DNA of 64,000 nt, taken from Astropecten irregularis (Eukaryota > Echinodermata > Asteroidea > Paxillosida > Astropectinidae). The notes beneath the pieces were generated by a model that saw only the letters and a list, made by a program, of their open reading frames with translations, made no database searches and had not been told where the DNA came from. Where the stretch lies: positions 1 through 64,000 of the forward strand of contig OZ020254.1 in NCBI GenBank assembly GCA_963971285.1, given 5' to 3'. The position numbers and the translations under genes are program-made. Positions 33,467-46,200 of this stretch are shown here, piece by piece. The first letter of the stretch is position 1. Every line of letters starts with the position of its first letter.

Positions 33467-35770
33467 CTACACTTGGACTCCGTCGTTGTCCGTGGTAACT
33501 GTGCATAGGACCAGGGGCAGGGATGGAAATGTCCCCAATTCACTAGCCAACGTCGCCTTTGCGTTGGCCAAGTCCAAGCAAGGACCCGACATTCTTGAGT
33601 TACCCGAAGCGCTTTCTCTGCCATCATCTAAAAGTTGTGTTGTATCGGCACTTATAAGGCTCGCTGGAGGTATGTAGGTATTTGAGCACATGTGATTACT
33701 TGTAGTGGTACTTTCTTTATCAACACTCTCGTTGAGCCGCTTCGTGTTTCTTCGAGCCCCACTCGCCGTCTTCATGTCTTGGAAGACGGTCTCGGTGATG
33801 GTTTCAAGTACAGACACAAAGTCATCCTCGATGCTAGTCGTCTTGCATTTACCAGGGACACGTAGTTCCATTTCGTTATCACTCAATTGAATCTGAACCT
33901 CTTGAGAGGCGACACAGTTTCCGTCGTCTTTTCCACCCAACACTAAAATGTGTTCAGCCGACAAATTGAAGTTCGTCTCTTGCGAACTGCCTTCTTTGAC
34001 GCAACTCCTAGCATCGGAGCTACCCTGGTCCTGTCTTTCAGCCACTTCTGAGGGGCCAGGTTCCTTCGATTGAGAAGTAATGGAATTTGGGCCAACATTG
34101 TGCTTCTGAGGCTGCGTGCGTGCCGTGCCCGGTACCGTTTTACTTCCAACGTAGACTCCACCGAGTAACTCTGGCACGCCGTGCATGCCATCCTCGGAGG
34201 TGAGTGTGAGCGTCTTGCCAAGCACGGAGACCACGAACATGTCCCCCTCTCCGACCCCATCGCCGTCTGTCTCCCGGAGGTTAAACGCCAATTGACTATC
34301 ATAAGGAGAGCTCCCTGCATCACATGCACCATCTCGCTCCTTGTCTTCGTCATGAAAACGGATCACAAAGAGGCCGCTGGACTTCTTATCCGCACTGTCA
34401 TCCAGCCATGGATGAAGGCTTCGTGTCGAGTCGCCCTTCTTTCCCCTCCCCTTCGCGCAGTTGTTCGTGGCTTCCAGGTTCTCGCCTAACACATCAAGCA
34501 AAGAACGTTTACGCTTGTTGAGTGCGTCCATTCGTCCACTCAGCGATGAGAGATTTCCGTTTGTGTTAGTCTGAAAGAGGTCCTTTCGCGTCGGCAGTTC
34601 ATCTCTGTTTTCAGTTGGGACCTGGCTCGCATCTTGCCCTTCGGAAACACTTTGGCCTTTGCTCTTGGAGCTTTGCGGAGACTTCACGTGGCTGTCACTG
34701 GGAAGGCGTTGCCGCCCACCATCCGCGTCTCTAGCCGCAGCCTCGGTCGGAGAAAATTCCGACTGGCGCTGCATATGAGCCAGCGTCATTTTCCGCAGCT
34801 CCTGCACGGTGTTACGCTCGGGACACATCAGAATGATGTACACCTTGGGAAGAAACAACATCACAAGTTGAACGAGGGGAACCAAGCTGTCGTTTATGTT
34901 CAAGACAATAACCCTGGATGTGCCCTGGAATAAGAAAGAAACGCCGAAGGTGATGAAAAATGAGACCGAACAGACGGCCATCGTTCCCATGATGTGCCGT
35001 GATTCACCATAGTTCTCCGGCAGACGTCGTGCCCGGAACGCAAAACAGAGACACAGGACCGTCAAGAGCATAGGGTAGGCACTGTTGATGATACTTTGTA
35101 GATCAACGCTCCTGCAGTCCACGTACGTCAACATGAGGTCAGGGTCGACGTTGTATTCAATCGCCGGAACGTAGAAGCTCATGGAGACTGCACTGATGAC
35201 GACTTGCACCAGAGTGAGAGCTAGCACACCCACTAACTGCAGACTCCGGCCCAGTATCCACTGCCGGTGAATCATCTTTGGCAGTCGGGCCTCGAAGATG
35301 CTCAGTACCCTGTGCGTCTTGACCAGGAAGATTGCATAGACGCAAGTCGTCACCGGGCCCATGAAAGTGGACACCACGCACCTCCAGACGGCCGCTTCCG
35401 CCAGCCTGACCACGGGAAAGGCGAAGGAGATCATGAGAACGGCCATGAGGAGGAAGCTCAACTCCCTGTTAGACGCCTTCACGATCGGGGTGTGCCGGTA
35501 CTTAATGAAGACGGCAATCACGCCAAGGTCCAGTAAGACGCTCAGTGTCGCCACCGTGATAAAGGCGATGCCAGCCGGGTCCAACAGCGTTAATTCCTGC
35601 ACAGGAAAGGTCTGGCACTCGCACGATGTGGCGTTATACCACTCTTCTTGCGAGCTGCACGGTGATTGACTTCCTTCAACATCACTGCTGCAGTTCATTG
35701 CTGTAAAACATGTGACCAGAAAAATAAATATATCATTGGCATTCACAAGTTCGCCAACATAGAATTCCAT
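33467..35770 (-). CDS. Class C G protein-coupled receptor, 7TM region with long cytoplasmic tail
   Basis: The frame from ATG 35770 to TAG 33469-33467 gives 767 residues in one exon. Class C hallmarks are clear: HTPIVKASNRELS in intracellular loop 1 (93-105), Cys131 and Cys219 for the TM3-loop 2 disulfide, FRARRLPENYGES (245-257) in loop 3 and LPKVYIILMCPERNT (307-321) in TM7. Seven membrane helices span about 64-317. Residues 330-767 form a tail rich in Ser, Asp, Glu and Lys, far longer than the membrane part. The extracellular part is only about 60 residues; CSSQEEWYNATSC looks like the end of the cysteine-rich domain of calcium-sensing or metabotropic glutamate receptors. The Venus flytrap domain is absent from this exon. 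A TTTTACAG acceptor directly precedes CAATGAACTGC, so upstream exons may exist; alternatively MEFYVGELVNANDIFIFLVTCFTA acts as a signal peptide. The ligand is unknown. Confidence 0.88.
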   Translation of the reverse strand: MEFYVGELVNANDIFIFLVTCFTAMNCSSDVEGSQSPCSSQEEWYNATSCECQTFPVQELTLLDPAGIAFITVATLSVLLDLGVIAVFIKYRHTPIVKASNRELSFLLMAVLMISFAFPVVRLAEAAVWRCVVSTFMGPVTTCVYAIFLVKTHRVLSIFEARLPKMIHRQWILGRSLQLVGVLALTLVQVVISAVSMSFYVPAIEYNVDPDLMLTYVDCRSVDLQSIINSAYPMLLTVLCLCFAFRARRLPENYGESRHIMGTMAVCSVSFFITFGVSFLFQGTSRVIVLNINDSLVPLVQLVMLFLPKVYIILMCPERNTVQELRKMTLAHMQRQSEFSPTEAAARDADGGRQRLPSDSHVKSPQSSKSKGQSVSEGQDASQVPTENRDELPTRKDLFQTNTNGNLSSLSGRMDALNKRKRSLLDVLGENLEATNNCAKGRGKKGDSTRSLHPWLDDSADKKSSGLFVIRFHDEDKERDGACDAGSSPYDSQLAFNLRETDGDGVGEGDMFVVSVLGKTLTLTSEDGMHGVPELLGGVYVGSKTVPGTARTQPQKHNVGPNSITSQSKEPGPSEVAERQDQGSSDARSCVKEGSSQETNFNLSAEHILVLGGKDDGNCVASQEVQIQLSDNEMELRVPGKCKTTSIEDDFVSVLETITETVFQDMKTASGARRNTKRLNESVDKESTTTSNHMCSNTYIPPASLISADTTQLLDDGRESASGNSRMSGPCLDLANAKATLASELGTFPSLPLVLCTVTTDNDGVQV

Positions 35771-37918
35771 TTTGGAACAACCCACTATCTTGAGTATTTG
35801 TGGATGGCGCCAGAAACACTAGGAGGGTCCGGAATCGAAGAATCACGGCTTCATTCCACTTGAATGTATATTTAGTTTGATGAAGAAAAGAAAGACACTT
35901 AGAAATACTTTGGGCAACTATAATCGATTTACCGTATTGATCATTATTACTATAGTGATCGAATTGTTGATGTTGAGTTGCAATATAGTGAAGTGAATTG
36001 CATTAACCAATATTTTAAACGCCCTAACGGTTCTTTGCCCTACTTTTTAAAAGTGAAATAAACTAACAATGCATATTAACTGCGAACATGTTTTTCGGTC
36101 AATTTTGAGTCAACTCAGAATTTTGCCATCGACTCAAGAACATGTCTCATTGATGCGTGCCTATACTCGGGAAAACGACGGAGGCTACACGGCCACCAGA
36201 CCTACCTTCCATGTCGACTGTATCGTTGACTTCCATGTCCGTGCTTGTGTCGCGGTGATCTCTCGGAGCTAGTTGTGATGTTCAGCACATCCCGTCGCCG
36301 ACTGTCATGCAACGGCTCGCAGTGCTGGCCTCGTCGACGATCTCACTCACGTCACGCGCCATCAGCGTGACTTCAAAGACATCCTGTTACTACCTTTCCG
36401 TCTCTCTCTCTCTCTCTCCCACTCGCCTTTTATTGACTCACCGTCACGAAGCCTAAACGAAAACACGCAAAATGCATTTCCCATTAACCAATTTCAATGT
36501 CACCAATTTTCTATTTTCTATGTTCCTCCTATAATGGAGACGAACCCCTCAGGAGATTAGACGAGTTTGTGATTCGTGCAGGGAAAACAGACCCGCGAGC
36601 CGGATTTTAGGATATAATGCCATACACGGAACCGTCCAAACAATCAGAACTTTAAAATTATATTACACGTAAAAACAAAAAATGAATTTAATGATGGACA
36701 AATTCGCATGAAATCTCGCGACGTCCGTAGAGTAAGGAAGAGACAACAAACACCTAAGAACATGAACGGTCTTCTCCTCATGTTTGTCTATTACACAGTT
36801 CTACTTGTATGAGACCCTATAGAAAAGAAAGAAAATCAAACTAACTTTGGTTTGCGTCGACGTGCAGCCACGGTACTAACTTCCAGCAGTCTGGTACAGT
36901 AGTCCTAACTGCTTCCAGTCCAGCATCGAGGGGTGACATCAAGAATCTTAACCCAGCTTGTCCAGAGTAACGACGACTCGGCCACGCAATCGACACATAA
37001 TGACGCTTCACCTGCAGTTTAGGGCCCTATAGTAGTACACAATCTTGACTTGCACCGCCAAACAGATTAACGATGAGTTTATACAATAATAATTATATTC
37101 CAGAACACGCCCACACGTTTCCCACTCTCATCACATTCAAGCTGATTCTAGCTCGAGATTCACCTCTTATTTCGAGCGCTTCTCTTTTCTGGTTTCACGG
37201 TTGAAAATTTGTCGCGACTGCCACAATAGTTTTTCCACCGCAAAGAAATTGTTTGACGAATTGCTAATTAATTCGCATGAATTGTTATTTCGTTCCTATG
37301 AAGATTTTTATTTCGTTCGCACGAAGTATCAGTTCGTTCCGACGAATTGTATATTCGTTCGCACGATATGCTGGAGAAAACATGGCTCATTGGAGCGTTC
37401 TAGTTTCAGATGGTACTTGGTATTATTACACGCATGACTGCGACATCCTCGTTTCGGATAGCTTAGCTTTGCTTTGATTCTTCTGTTTCTTTAGTAGTTG
37501 AGCGACTCGTTCTACATAGCAACTGAAATAGGCCCACTCGGCATATCAAGAAATCTGCGCATGATAAATCAGCCTCGTCTTGGATGCTTGGATGGGGGCT
37601 CGAATCAGAAACAGTCCATGCAGCCTATTGACTCTACGAGTGTCGTGTGGTCTCAGTAGTTCATCATGCAGCATCCAATAACCAGTCCTTGTATATTATA
37701 GCCCTGTACTTGAAGGTGCATGAGCTAATGTGATTCATTGATGGCGCGAATTATGACAGTGAATTGGGTTTTTGTAGTGCCACTTCAGTACTTCCGTATT
37801 GTCCGTGCAAAGGGCATCACGACTCATTTGTTTTTATAAGAGGACCGTTAATAAAACGGTATGTTATTTTAGTTTATTTTGCGACGACAAACTGATAATT
37901 GTTTGAAAAGAATAAAAC
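35771..37918. other. Region upstream of the GPCR exon, no gene recognised
   Basis: I looked on the minus strand for exons of a Venus flytrap or cysteine-rich domain and found none. The stretch 36000-37000 is comparatively CpG-rich with a TC microsatellite at about 36403-36420. Near 37255-37375 a short palindrome-like motif, TTCGTTCGCACGAA and variants, recurs four to five times. Confidence 0.35.
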
Positions 37919-37954
37919 TAAACACTACAAAAAAAGTTTTGATCTTGGGGTGAG

Positions 37955-38146
37955 ATCAAAATTCTTGTGAATATATAGATTTGAAAATATCGTGAGCGTC
38001 TTGGACTGTTTTCTTAACAAGTCTAGCACCGTATGGAACTGTAAATTTCACAGCCACTGATGTTAGGCCTACCGTATCTTTCTTGATATTGTGCCCATGA
38101 ATCTGCATTTCTTTGACAAAAGAATGTATAAAGTTGCCTTTAAAGA
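37955..38146. mobile_element. MITE family A, diverged partial copy
   Basis: Shares TAGCACCGTATGGAACTG, CACAGCCACTGATG, GATATTGTGCCCATGAATCT and TTTCTTTGACAAAAG with other copies. The left end is missing and the right end is eroded (TTGCCTTTAAAG). It is the most diverged copy in the window. Confidence 0.7.
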
Positions 38147-40866
38147 ACCCTTCTAAGTCTGATGCTTTGTATGGAATATACAGGCTCGCGTGTATGGTTA
38201 TAGGCTTGGTTTGAAAGCAATGGATAATTTGGGCTTGTACTTTAATTTGTTGTGATTTAATTGCCAACTGCTGTTTTCCGGCGACAAATGCCTATAAATT
38301 GCCATATTGGCGTTTTAGTGGACGCACGGCGTGATTGAGCCAGCATGGCTATGGTCAGGTGGGAAGGTGACTGGAAGATTGTACTGGTGTACCGTACCGG
38401 AATTATAGGATAACAACATTATTCTGCACTAGTAAGCAGGAGGTCGTGGCATATCGAAACCTTTTCCCTGAAAAGGACCCCAATAAACAGCCACCAGCAT
38501 GGCCAAGATCTTACTGATGATAAGGAGTTCCCTGGCTCTGTGTAGCATGTTGGACTAATCCATTATTGATAATAGGTGTTTCCCTGGACAGCTGCACTGT
38601 ACAGTACATGTACACGCGTACACAGAATACCAGACCTATTGTGCCGAGCTTCACATAACGCTAAATTTCATTGGATTTTGGATGAGTGATTCTTTTTGAA
38701 ATTGATTAGGCGGGCCTAAACCTCAACCAATCAGAATAAGTTTTATATCACTAGAAAGCTGACTAGTAAAAGAAAAATGACTCATGAGAACTAAGCAGGA
38801 AGGTGGCGCTGTTCATTGTTGTGACGATGTATAGACAGCACTAAGGGTCGGAACGCGCTGTTCACACACAAAATGGGTGGAATTTTCGCCAAAAGTTTAA
38901 TGTTTAACCCCAAATTCCCGAGCGAAGACAATTGTTTTATGTCTATTTTCTTTCATTTTCAGAAAGAATGGAATGTTAGCTTTGTCATATTATGAGAACT
39001 AAGCTGTACTATGTTAAATAAAGTCGTGGTGGGGTTAGATGCAAAAAAAGACCCGTTTTTTGCCCTTCTCGCCCATAGGGTTTTTACACAGCGGACTGCC
39101 AAATGAGTTAGTTCCCCAAAGGTTTCCATATGGTCAGAATCCCACCTGAGCAAGCATTTGATTTTTTTCTCACGTGCTCTCACAAGCACTGAATATACAT
39201 TGCTCATCCACGTCGGTGAAGGGCAAGCCTTATTTGCGTATTATCTATTTCCCGACCAAAATAATCAATATTTATGATAATTTTTGGTGGCACCGATGAA
39301 CATTGAAATGTCGTCGTCGAGGTCAAATAGCCTTCGTAAACACTGAAAGCTTATAGGTCACCCCCCCCCCCCCCCTTCATTGTTAGATTAAGCAAAGTGT
39401 CTCGCCCAGGGACACGGGAAAGCGCCCTCATCTGTTGTTTTACACGCCAGTCCAAATTGACATAAGGGCGCTCACCATATACGCATCGGGTATGACTGCA
39501 TGGTTTATGATTCTTTATCTTTGTTGTTCGTACTTTATTTGAGAGTGGGAACAGACTTTGTCAACTCCAGCCGTGAAAGACATAATGCTGCGGTCATTGG
39601 GGCCATAACGTGAAAAATAACGTTAAATATTTACATGTATCTCTAAGAGAGAGAGAGAGAAGGGTGATTATGATCGATGAAAGTAGGTTGTTCGTGTGGA
39701 GTGAGTGTGGGTCATCATGGCGGACAGTTTTCAGTCACGCGATTCACGTTATTCTGCAGCGTCATCCTAAGATTTTGTCTGTGAACGGTTATGTTCGTTT
39801 CCTAATTATATATGGGGGATTTCCAAAATTGTCTCCTTGGTTAAAAGAAAAAAATTCTGGAAATCTTGTGTTTTCTGGGGGTCGAGGATTCCCTCAACTC
39901 ATTCTCTTAGTAGGCCATTTAAGTAATACAGTTTGCCAGGTTTTCGTTTGTTTTGTTTTGTTTTAAAAGTTTTCTTTCTCTTTTTCCTTCTTTTTCAGTT
40001 GAGGGGGGGGGGGGGGGCAGATGGGGGTGTATCCGAATTAATTATTTATGTTTGGTTTTACAAGCTCCCACCGATTCGAGAATGTTTCTTTGGTGATGTG
40101 AGAGAACTTCAACTCTTGGGCATGATGGCCCGGCTTCTATAACCTGCAATATCCCACGAATCCAATAAAAAGATGGTACGATCGTCCCTTATCCGTTCAT
40201 CTTCAATTTGTTCTTATCGTGAGGGGAAATCGGGCCAGGCAGCATGACCGATCACGAATCGGCGCTGGACTGTGGCTGAGCAGGGCCCAACAGACGGAAT
40301 TACCATACCTCGGTGAGATGAGAAAAGGTCGGTCTAGGAAAGTACTGCGTGACGTGGCCGCTTCGAGTCCGCGTCACCGTGTCAATCCACCGATTGGTTG
40401 TTTTGGAGTGCGTGTTTGTGAATTTTGATGTATCTCTTTTAGGCCATAAATGATTCGAAATGTATTGCCAACGGCATCTGGGGGAAATTAATGAACTTCT
40501 GAAATTAAAGCGTGACTTGCTGTCATCCGGTAGAGTTTTGCTTTTCATTTTTGCCGTTGTTCACAGTGTAAATCTATTCTAAGTGTATGGGCCTATAATT
40601 TATTATAAATTATTCGCTTGACAGGTGACTAGGAGATTTTGTCAGTGTCGGTCTTGTAATTTTGTATAATATATTTCGAATGGGTATACCGTTAGGTGCT
40701 CTCAATGTATTGAACAAATTGGGAAAATCAACCATGGAGAATCCGAACGGCTTTTCCAAAGACAGTGCATGTACTGGATGCACCACACTAAATAGCTCAA
40801 AAATCAATGCGCCGAGCTGATTATCATAATGTGTGTACCCTCAAATGTTTTTTAAATATGCAATTC
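38147..40866. other. Intergenic, no gene recognised
   Basis: Contains a SINE fragment near 38420-38450 related to the relic at 19590, a C-run at 39361-39376, an AG run at 39640-39661 and a G-run at 40002-40017. ATGGCGGACAG at 39718 opens a 17-codon frame in a good initiation context (MADSFQSRDSRYSAASS) and looks like a first-exon start, but no donor in a usable position was seen. Confidence 0.35.
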
Positions 40867-41142
40867 AGGCGCGGTTCTACGGGGGGAGGGCTAGGGGGGG
40901 CTATAGCCCCCCTCAAAATTTTTTTTGTCTAGCCCCCCCCCCCCCCCCCCAAAAAAAAATGCAAGTGAAAAAATAAATTCTTCAAAATACTGAATTTTTT
41001 CAGTTATTAAGCGCCAATTACATAAAAACGCGTTGTGTGGGCTATCATGTGCATGTTTTTCGACCCCTAATTAGACATAGCAGAAACGAGTGTTTTGGGT
41101 CTTCTAGCCCCCCCAAAAAATGTTGGCTCTAGAACCGCGCCT
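40867..41142. mobile_element. MITE family B, copy 1
   Basis: The ends AGGCGCGGTTCTA and TAGAACCGCGCCT are perfect inverted repeats. The interior has inverted GGGGCTATAGCCCCCC and TCTAGCCCCCC tracts plus a unique core (AAGCGCCAATTACATAAAAA, GCATGTTTTTCGACCCC). A second copy in opposite orientation lies at 52135-52396. Confidence 0.88.
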
Positions 41143-41748
41143 GATGCAATTTGGGGGGGGGGGGTCGTGCAATTAATATATTGTGTAATTTTGACTGGTT
41201 ATGACAACCTGGGGGTTCAGTGTTTAAGCCTGTTGTGGAGACTTGAGATATTTTGGTTTAAAATCCGGTCCTACATTGTCTTGAACGTGGAGGGTTGCTT
41301 CATGAAAACTCGTAGCAAGTCGGTTACGGAAGAAGGACATTTCGGGGGTGTTTTTTTCTTGGGGCAATTAGCAAAAAATCCAATCGGTTACCCAACCAAA
41401 AATTGAAAAGAATTGGGTAGATGAGAGTTCACACTATCATTCACACTATTGCACCAACAACTGAGAAACTTCTGGATGGGTTTTTTTGAACTGAACTGTG
41501 AAGTTGAGGGATTTTACACTAAGGTCAATGGGAGTTTATTTAGTGTGGTGCACCGTACTGTAAACTGCAATGGCGCCCTCTTGTGTTTTGGAAGGTGGTT
41601 TCTGATCACTGATCCGATTCGTCTGAATTTCAGACCGAAACACTGTGACGGCTATCAATTTATAAGTGCAAAACAAGTTCAAATAAAGGACAATTAATGA
41701 CATTAATTGAGAAATGATTGGCAAGACCTCATTACTTCAACCGAAGAA

Positions 41749-42354
41749 ATCTTCGACAATCCTCACCATTGCATGTTCAGTAATCTCCGACAATCCTCAC
41801 CATTGCATGTTCAGTACAATCCTCACCATTACATGTTCAGTAATCTTCGACAATCCTCATCATTGCATGTTCAGTAATCTTCGACAATCCTCACCATTGC
41901 ATGTTCAGTAATCTTCGACAGTCCACACCTTTGCATGTTCATTAATCTTCGACAATCCTCGCCATTGCATGTTCAGTAATCTTCGATCGACAATCCTCAC
42001 CATTGCATGTTCAGTAATCTTTGTCAATCCTCACCATTGCATGTTCAGTAATCTTCGACAATTCTAACTGTTCAGTAATCTTCGACAATCCTCACCATTG
42101 CATGTTAAGTAATCTTCGACAATCCTCACCATTGCATGTTCATTAATATTCGACAATCCTCACCATTGCATGTTCTGTAATCTTCGACAATCCTCACCAT
42201 TGCATGTTCAGTAATCTTCGACAATCCTCGCCTTTGCATGTTCAGTAATCTTCGATCGACAATCCTCACCATTGCATGTTCAGTAATCTTCAACAATTCT
42301 CACCATTGCATGTTCAGTAATCTTCGACAATCCTCACCATTGCATGTTCAGTAA
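41749..42354. repeat. Minisatellite, 33-34 bp unit, about 18 copies
   Basis: Unit: AATCTTCGACAATCCTCACC followed by ATTGCATGTTCAGT. Copies differ by few substitutions (for example CACCTTTGCATG), by CGATCGAC insertions at two places, and by truncation near 41812 and 42060. It is bordered by unique sequence. Confidence 0.95.
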
Positions 42355-42928
42355 CAGGAGGTATAACAACAGTTGCATCTTGCATCAAATTTGCACTGAT
42401 TTATGGAATGAAATGAGTCGCTGAAAAATAAATAGACCTTTTGTGCTATTATAAATGCATGTACATGGATGAACAACATTGTGCAACGGTGGTTTATTGT
42501 TATAGTTCAGAACCTTTATCATGAAATCCGTTCATTTATTATTTTTGTTTGAGATTTCATCATAATGGGATTTTCATATTGAATTTGAATGCCATTTTTA
42601 ATTATCTCCCTTATCACATCACATTTTGATAAAAACTACTAATGCAAGACTTCCAAGTTTAAGCAACTCTGATCTTTACGGTACCTTATGCACTTTTTTA
42701 TTTTCCTTAATCTATTTATCGAATACCATATGAACATTAATTGAAGAAAAAATAGATCCCGCTTATCCCCCAATAAACTATTTTGCACGGACAATGATGT
42801 GGGGGAAATTACTCATCGGGTAGCACCCATACCGCCCACTAGTCTGAGTATCACCCATTCACTACGTACGAACATAGACTAACCGCCCACATCCACCACA
42901 CCCACCTCGGTAGTTTCCCCTGCATTTA

Positions 42929-43282
42929 AAGGTAGTATACTTTGGTAAGAAACCAACACAGAAATGTTCACAGATTTACGTATAACTTACAGGAGGAGTG
43001 GTGTTGGTAGAAACATACCAATAAAATTGTTCCGCCTGAAATGGTGTATTTATCCAGAAATTAATTAGTCAAACAACGACCAAAAATCTTTTTGATCTTT
43101 TAAAAGATCAAAAATAAAAGAGAAAAGACTTAAGAAATACTGTGGCCGTTTTTCACTGTTTTCTTAAATGTGGGCACCGTATGGGACTGAAATTTTTACA
43201 GATGACTGTTATTGTATCTTCCTTGATAATTTTGCCCACGAATCTGTATTTCTTTGACAAAAACTATAGTATGATACTAACG
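42929..43282. mobile_element. MITE family A, nearly full copy
   Basis: The left end AAGGTAGTATACTTTGG has a small deletion. The interior matches 51521-51907 in inverted orientation, including TTTGATCTTTTAAAAGATCA and GTGGGCACCGTATGGGACTG. The right end is AGTATGATACTA and then diverges. Confidence 0.85.
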
Positions 43283-46200
43283 GAGAGCGCCCTCTTACGG
43301 CCTAATGATGTGAACACGTACTTGTACGTTTACGCGCCATACGTGACTGTTACATGTACATACACATTACTTGGAAACAAGGAAACTCCGACTGTATTCT
43401 TCTCGATCGTTCGACTCGGAGCTGCTTGGCAACTACAGAACTGGTTGTTTTTCCTGGTCATTCGATCACAGTTTCGACTCTACAATGCAAAATTATCAAT
43501 GCATAAAAGGTCTACTGCCGCTTGATCCATAATGAATCCTCCATTAATTTAATACATAAGCCCTGTCACAAAACTGTAGTGTCTGTTTTATAATTATAAC
43601 ATGGTAGGCCTATTATATAATAGGTTGTTTCATACTTTGGTTACACAAGTAGCTTTTTCCATTGTATTTCGTTATGAATTTGTTTCATGATTCTTTGAGC
43701 ATAAAAACGTTATTATTACTAAAGGTTTGTCAAAAGAGCTATGCCCTATGGGGAAGTAAATCCAAGTAAATTCCCAGTATAGTAACAATAATCTTACCCC
43801 CCCCCCCCCCCCCCCCGTACGTTGGCATGCATTGTGACCAGGCGCGGGTGATCATTACATTCTATGGTCATTACATCATCCCGGAACTTACAGCCGTCGC
43901 GTGGCATTCCCAATATCACGAAATACAAGTATCAAATCATATCCCCTTTTCAACTTGAAAGGAAGTCCAACATCGGGGAGGGGGCAGTGCGTCATGTGGA
44001 ATTTCCAAGTCATGAATTGGAAATAAAAGTTGCTGCGAAATATACACATACCCCCCACGGTCTTTCCGCATGTGGCGTAATACAAAAAACATTAACCCTT
44101 ATAGTGTATTTTATGCAGTAATGTTGGGCTATATGGTGAAGAATTATACACATAGTGAAACCGTGAAGTTCCTCTTTTGATATTGCTCACTATACATGTC
44201 ATAGGGAAAGTTGAAAAACTGACTTCACCGAGCTAAAAATGAAAATAATTATTTGTTTCCTTGTCTCGATATGTGGAGTGTCTGGAATCTGTTTTTCAGT
44301 TCCTGAACGGGAGCTGCATCCAGGATTTTCCAAAAATGGGAGAGGGTCGTGGAAATAATGATGCACCAATTCAATTAGTGACTGAAAATTTGCAACGATC
44401 AAAGCTAGCAGGTTACGACGGGCCTGACGTGAACTTGCCAATTAATTTTGCCGCCCCCTCTTTTTCTTCTCTTTTTGAGTTTCTCTCCTTCTCTTTGACT
44501 ATGTTGGGTTATTTGTGCTGAAAGAAAATGGGCGTATATACCCATTTTAGGTTTTTAGGTTACATGAACAGATTGTTTTAATGTAATAGAACTTGATAAT
44601 TGGATTGGGTGATCATCCAATTTGTTCTCATTTACTTCTCACATAGGCCTAGGCCTAGTTTGACTAGTGGCACCCGCCATTTTAAATTGGGTTGCGGTGA
44701 AAATGTTGCGGCTCGATCCTTGTTGTTGTTGCTGTTGTTGTTGTTGTTGTTCTTCTTCTTTTATGAAACAGACAGTTTAGAAAGTTGGGCTGTGAATTCA
44801 AGTTCAAATTTAAAATACAAAAGTTCTAAAGTATATAACGCCATCCATGAACGCTCCCTTGGCAAAAAGTCCATTCCTTATTAGAATTTAAGGTTGGTCC
44901 ACAATTTATTAACTTACTCATTTGAATCATTTCCCAAGTTAACGCATTTTTGTTAGTGTCATTTCTGTATAGGTCTAGCGCCAATTGATCTATTCCTCAT
45001 TATACATGTATAATTTGTATACTCATGTACAAACTTATTCATGTCAAATATTGGATATCTCGTTCTTTGTTTATTTGTTTTGTGAATGGATCGACATTTT
45101 TTTCATGACGAAAGGTGAAGACGGAGATCATAGATAAGACAAAGTTTGCATTCCTACAGCATGATGCTACCTCCATACCTACAGTGAATTATGTGACCTC
45201 AATTTACGCGTTTATCCGTCAATAATATAACAGTGATACTGCAAATAAAATACCTTTAAATCGATCTAGACAAAGGAATATAAATATCGGCATAAAACGT
45301 TTATTTCGCAACAAAGTTCAGTACAAGAAAAATACAGAATTCCCTGAAGATCAGATAAAAAGGTAAAAGTACGAATATTTGACATTCCGTGTTAAAGAAA
45401 GACTGAATCGCATGCTTTCAGGCAGAGCAATCTCTAATACTGAGAAATCATGACATACTAAGCAAATAAGAAATGGAACCACTGCAAATTACAATCAGAA
45501 GAAAGATATAATCACAATAATTACACTTCACGAAATTGGATCTTCACGCATGTGCAAATGATTTCACAACTTCTGGCAATTTTGTCATTTTTATCTTCCA
45601 ATGCTGTAATTTTCCGAATATAAATATATAAATAAATAAATATTATAGCATAAATAAATATATCATCATACATACATTCCATAAATACTTTTTTTCTCTT
45701 TTATAAATACATGTACTATTTACATAAAAATGTTTAAAGTCTGCTGTGAACTACCAGCTTAATTAAAAAGAATATAATTTGTGTCATTTAGTCAAGTTAT
45801 TTCTTGAAATTTATTTCTTAAAAAATTAATAAAATAAATACTATAAATACATCTGATATAGACGTATAAAGTAAATTTTTTCCTTTTTTTCCTTTACAAT
45901 GCAGTTTAATAAAATTAAAATTTTTCTTTATAAATAAATAGATAAATCCGATATAAATCATATATACAGTTTACAAAACTGTTGAAAAAATCAACCTCTT
46001 CCGTTTTTCCTGCTCACAGAGAACCTTTTGAATTGAACACAAACTGTGCATAGAGCTAGGATTTGTAATGGTTTACGCGCAGTTAATGATTGTACATGTA
46101 GTCATTTTGGTGAGTGAAACTCGTGTCCGGTAATAGTGGGATCATGCCCAGTCACAAACATTTAAGCTCGATGCTTGTATTTTTGAGCAGGACATGGGTT

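Noticed and set aside
33486-35863. Several open frames on the plus strand and in another minus frame over the GPCR exon
   Set aside because: They are shadows of a long coding exon with strong class C GPCR motifs.
41714-41911. Open frame repeating ILTIACSVIS and HHCMFS
   Set aside because: It is the 33-34 bp minisatellite read in one frame.
41749-42354. CRISPR-like array
   Set aside because: Units are contiguous and lack unique spacers; the setting is eukaryotic.
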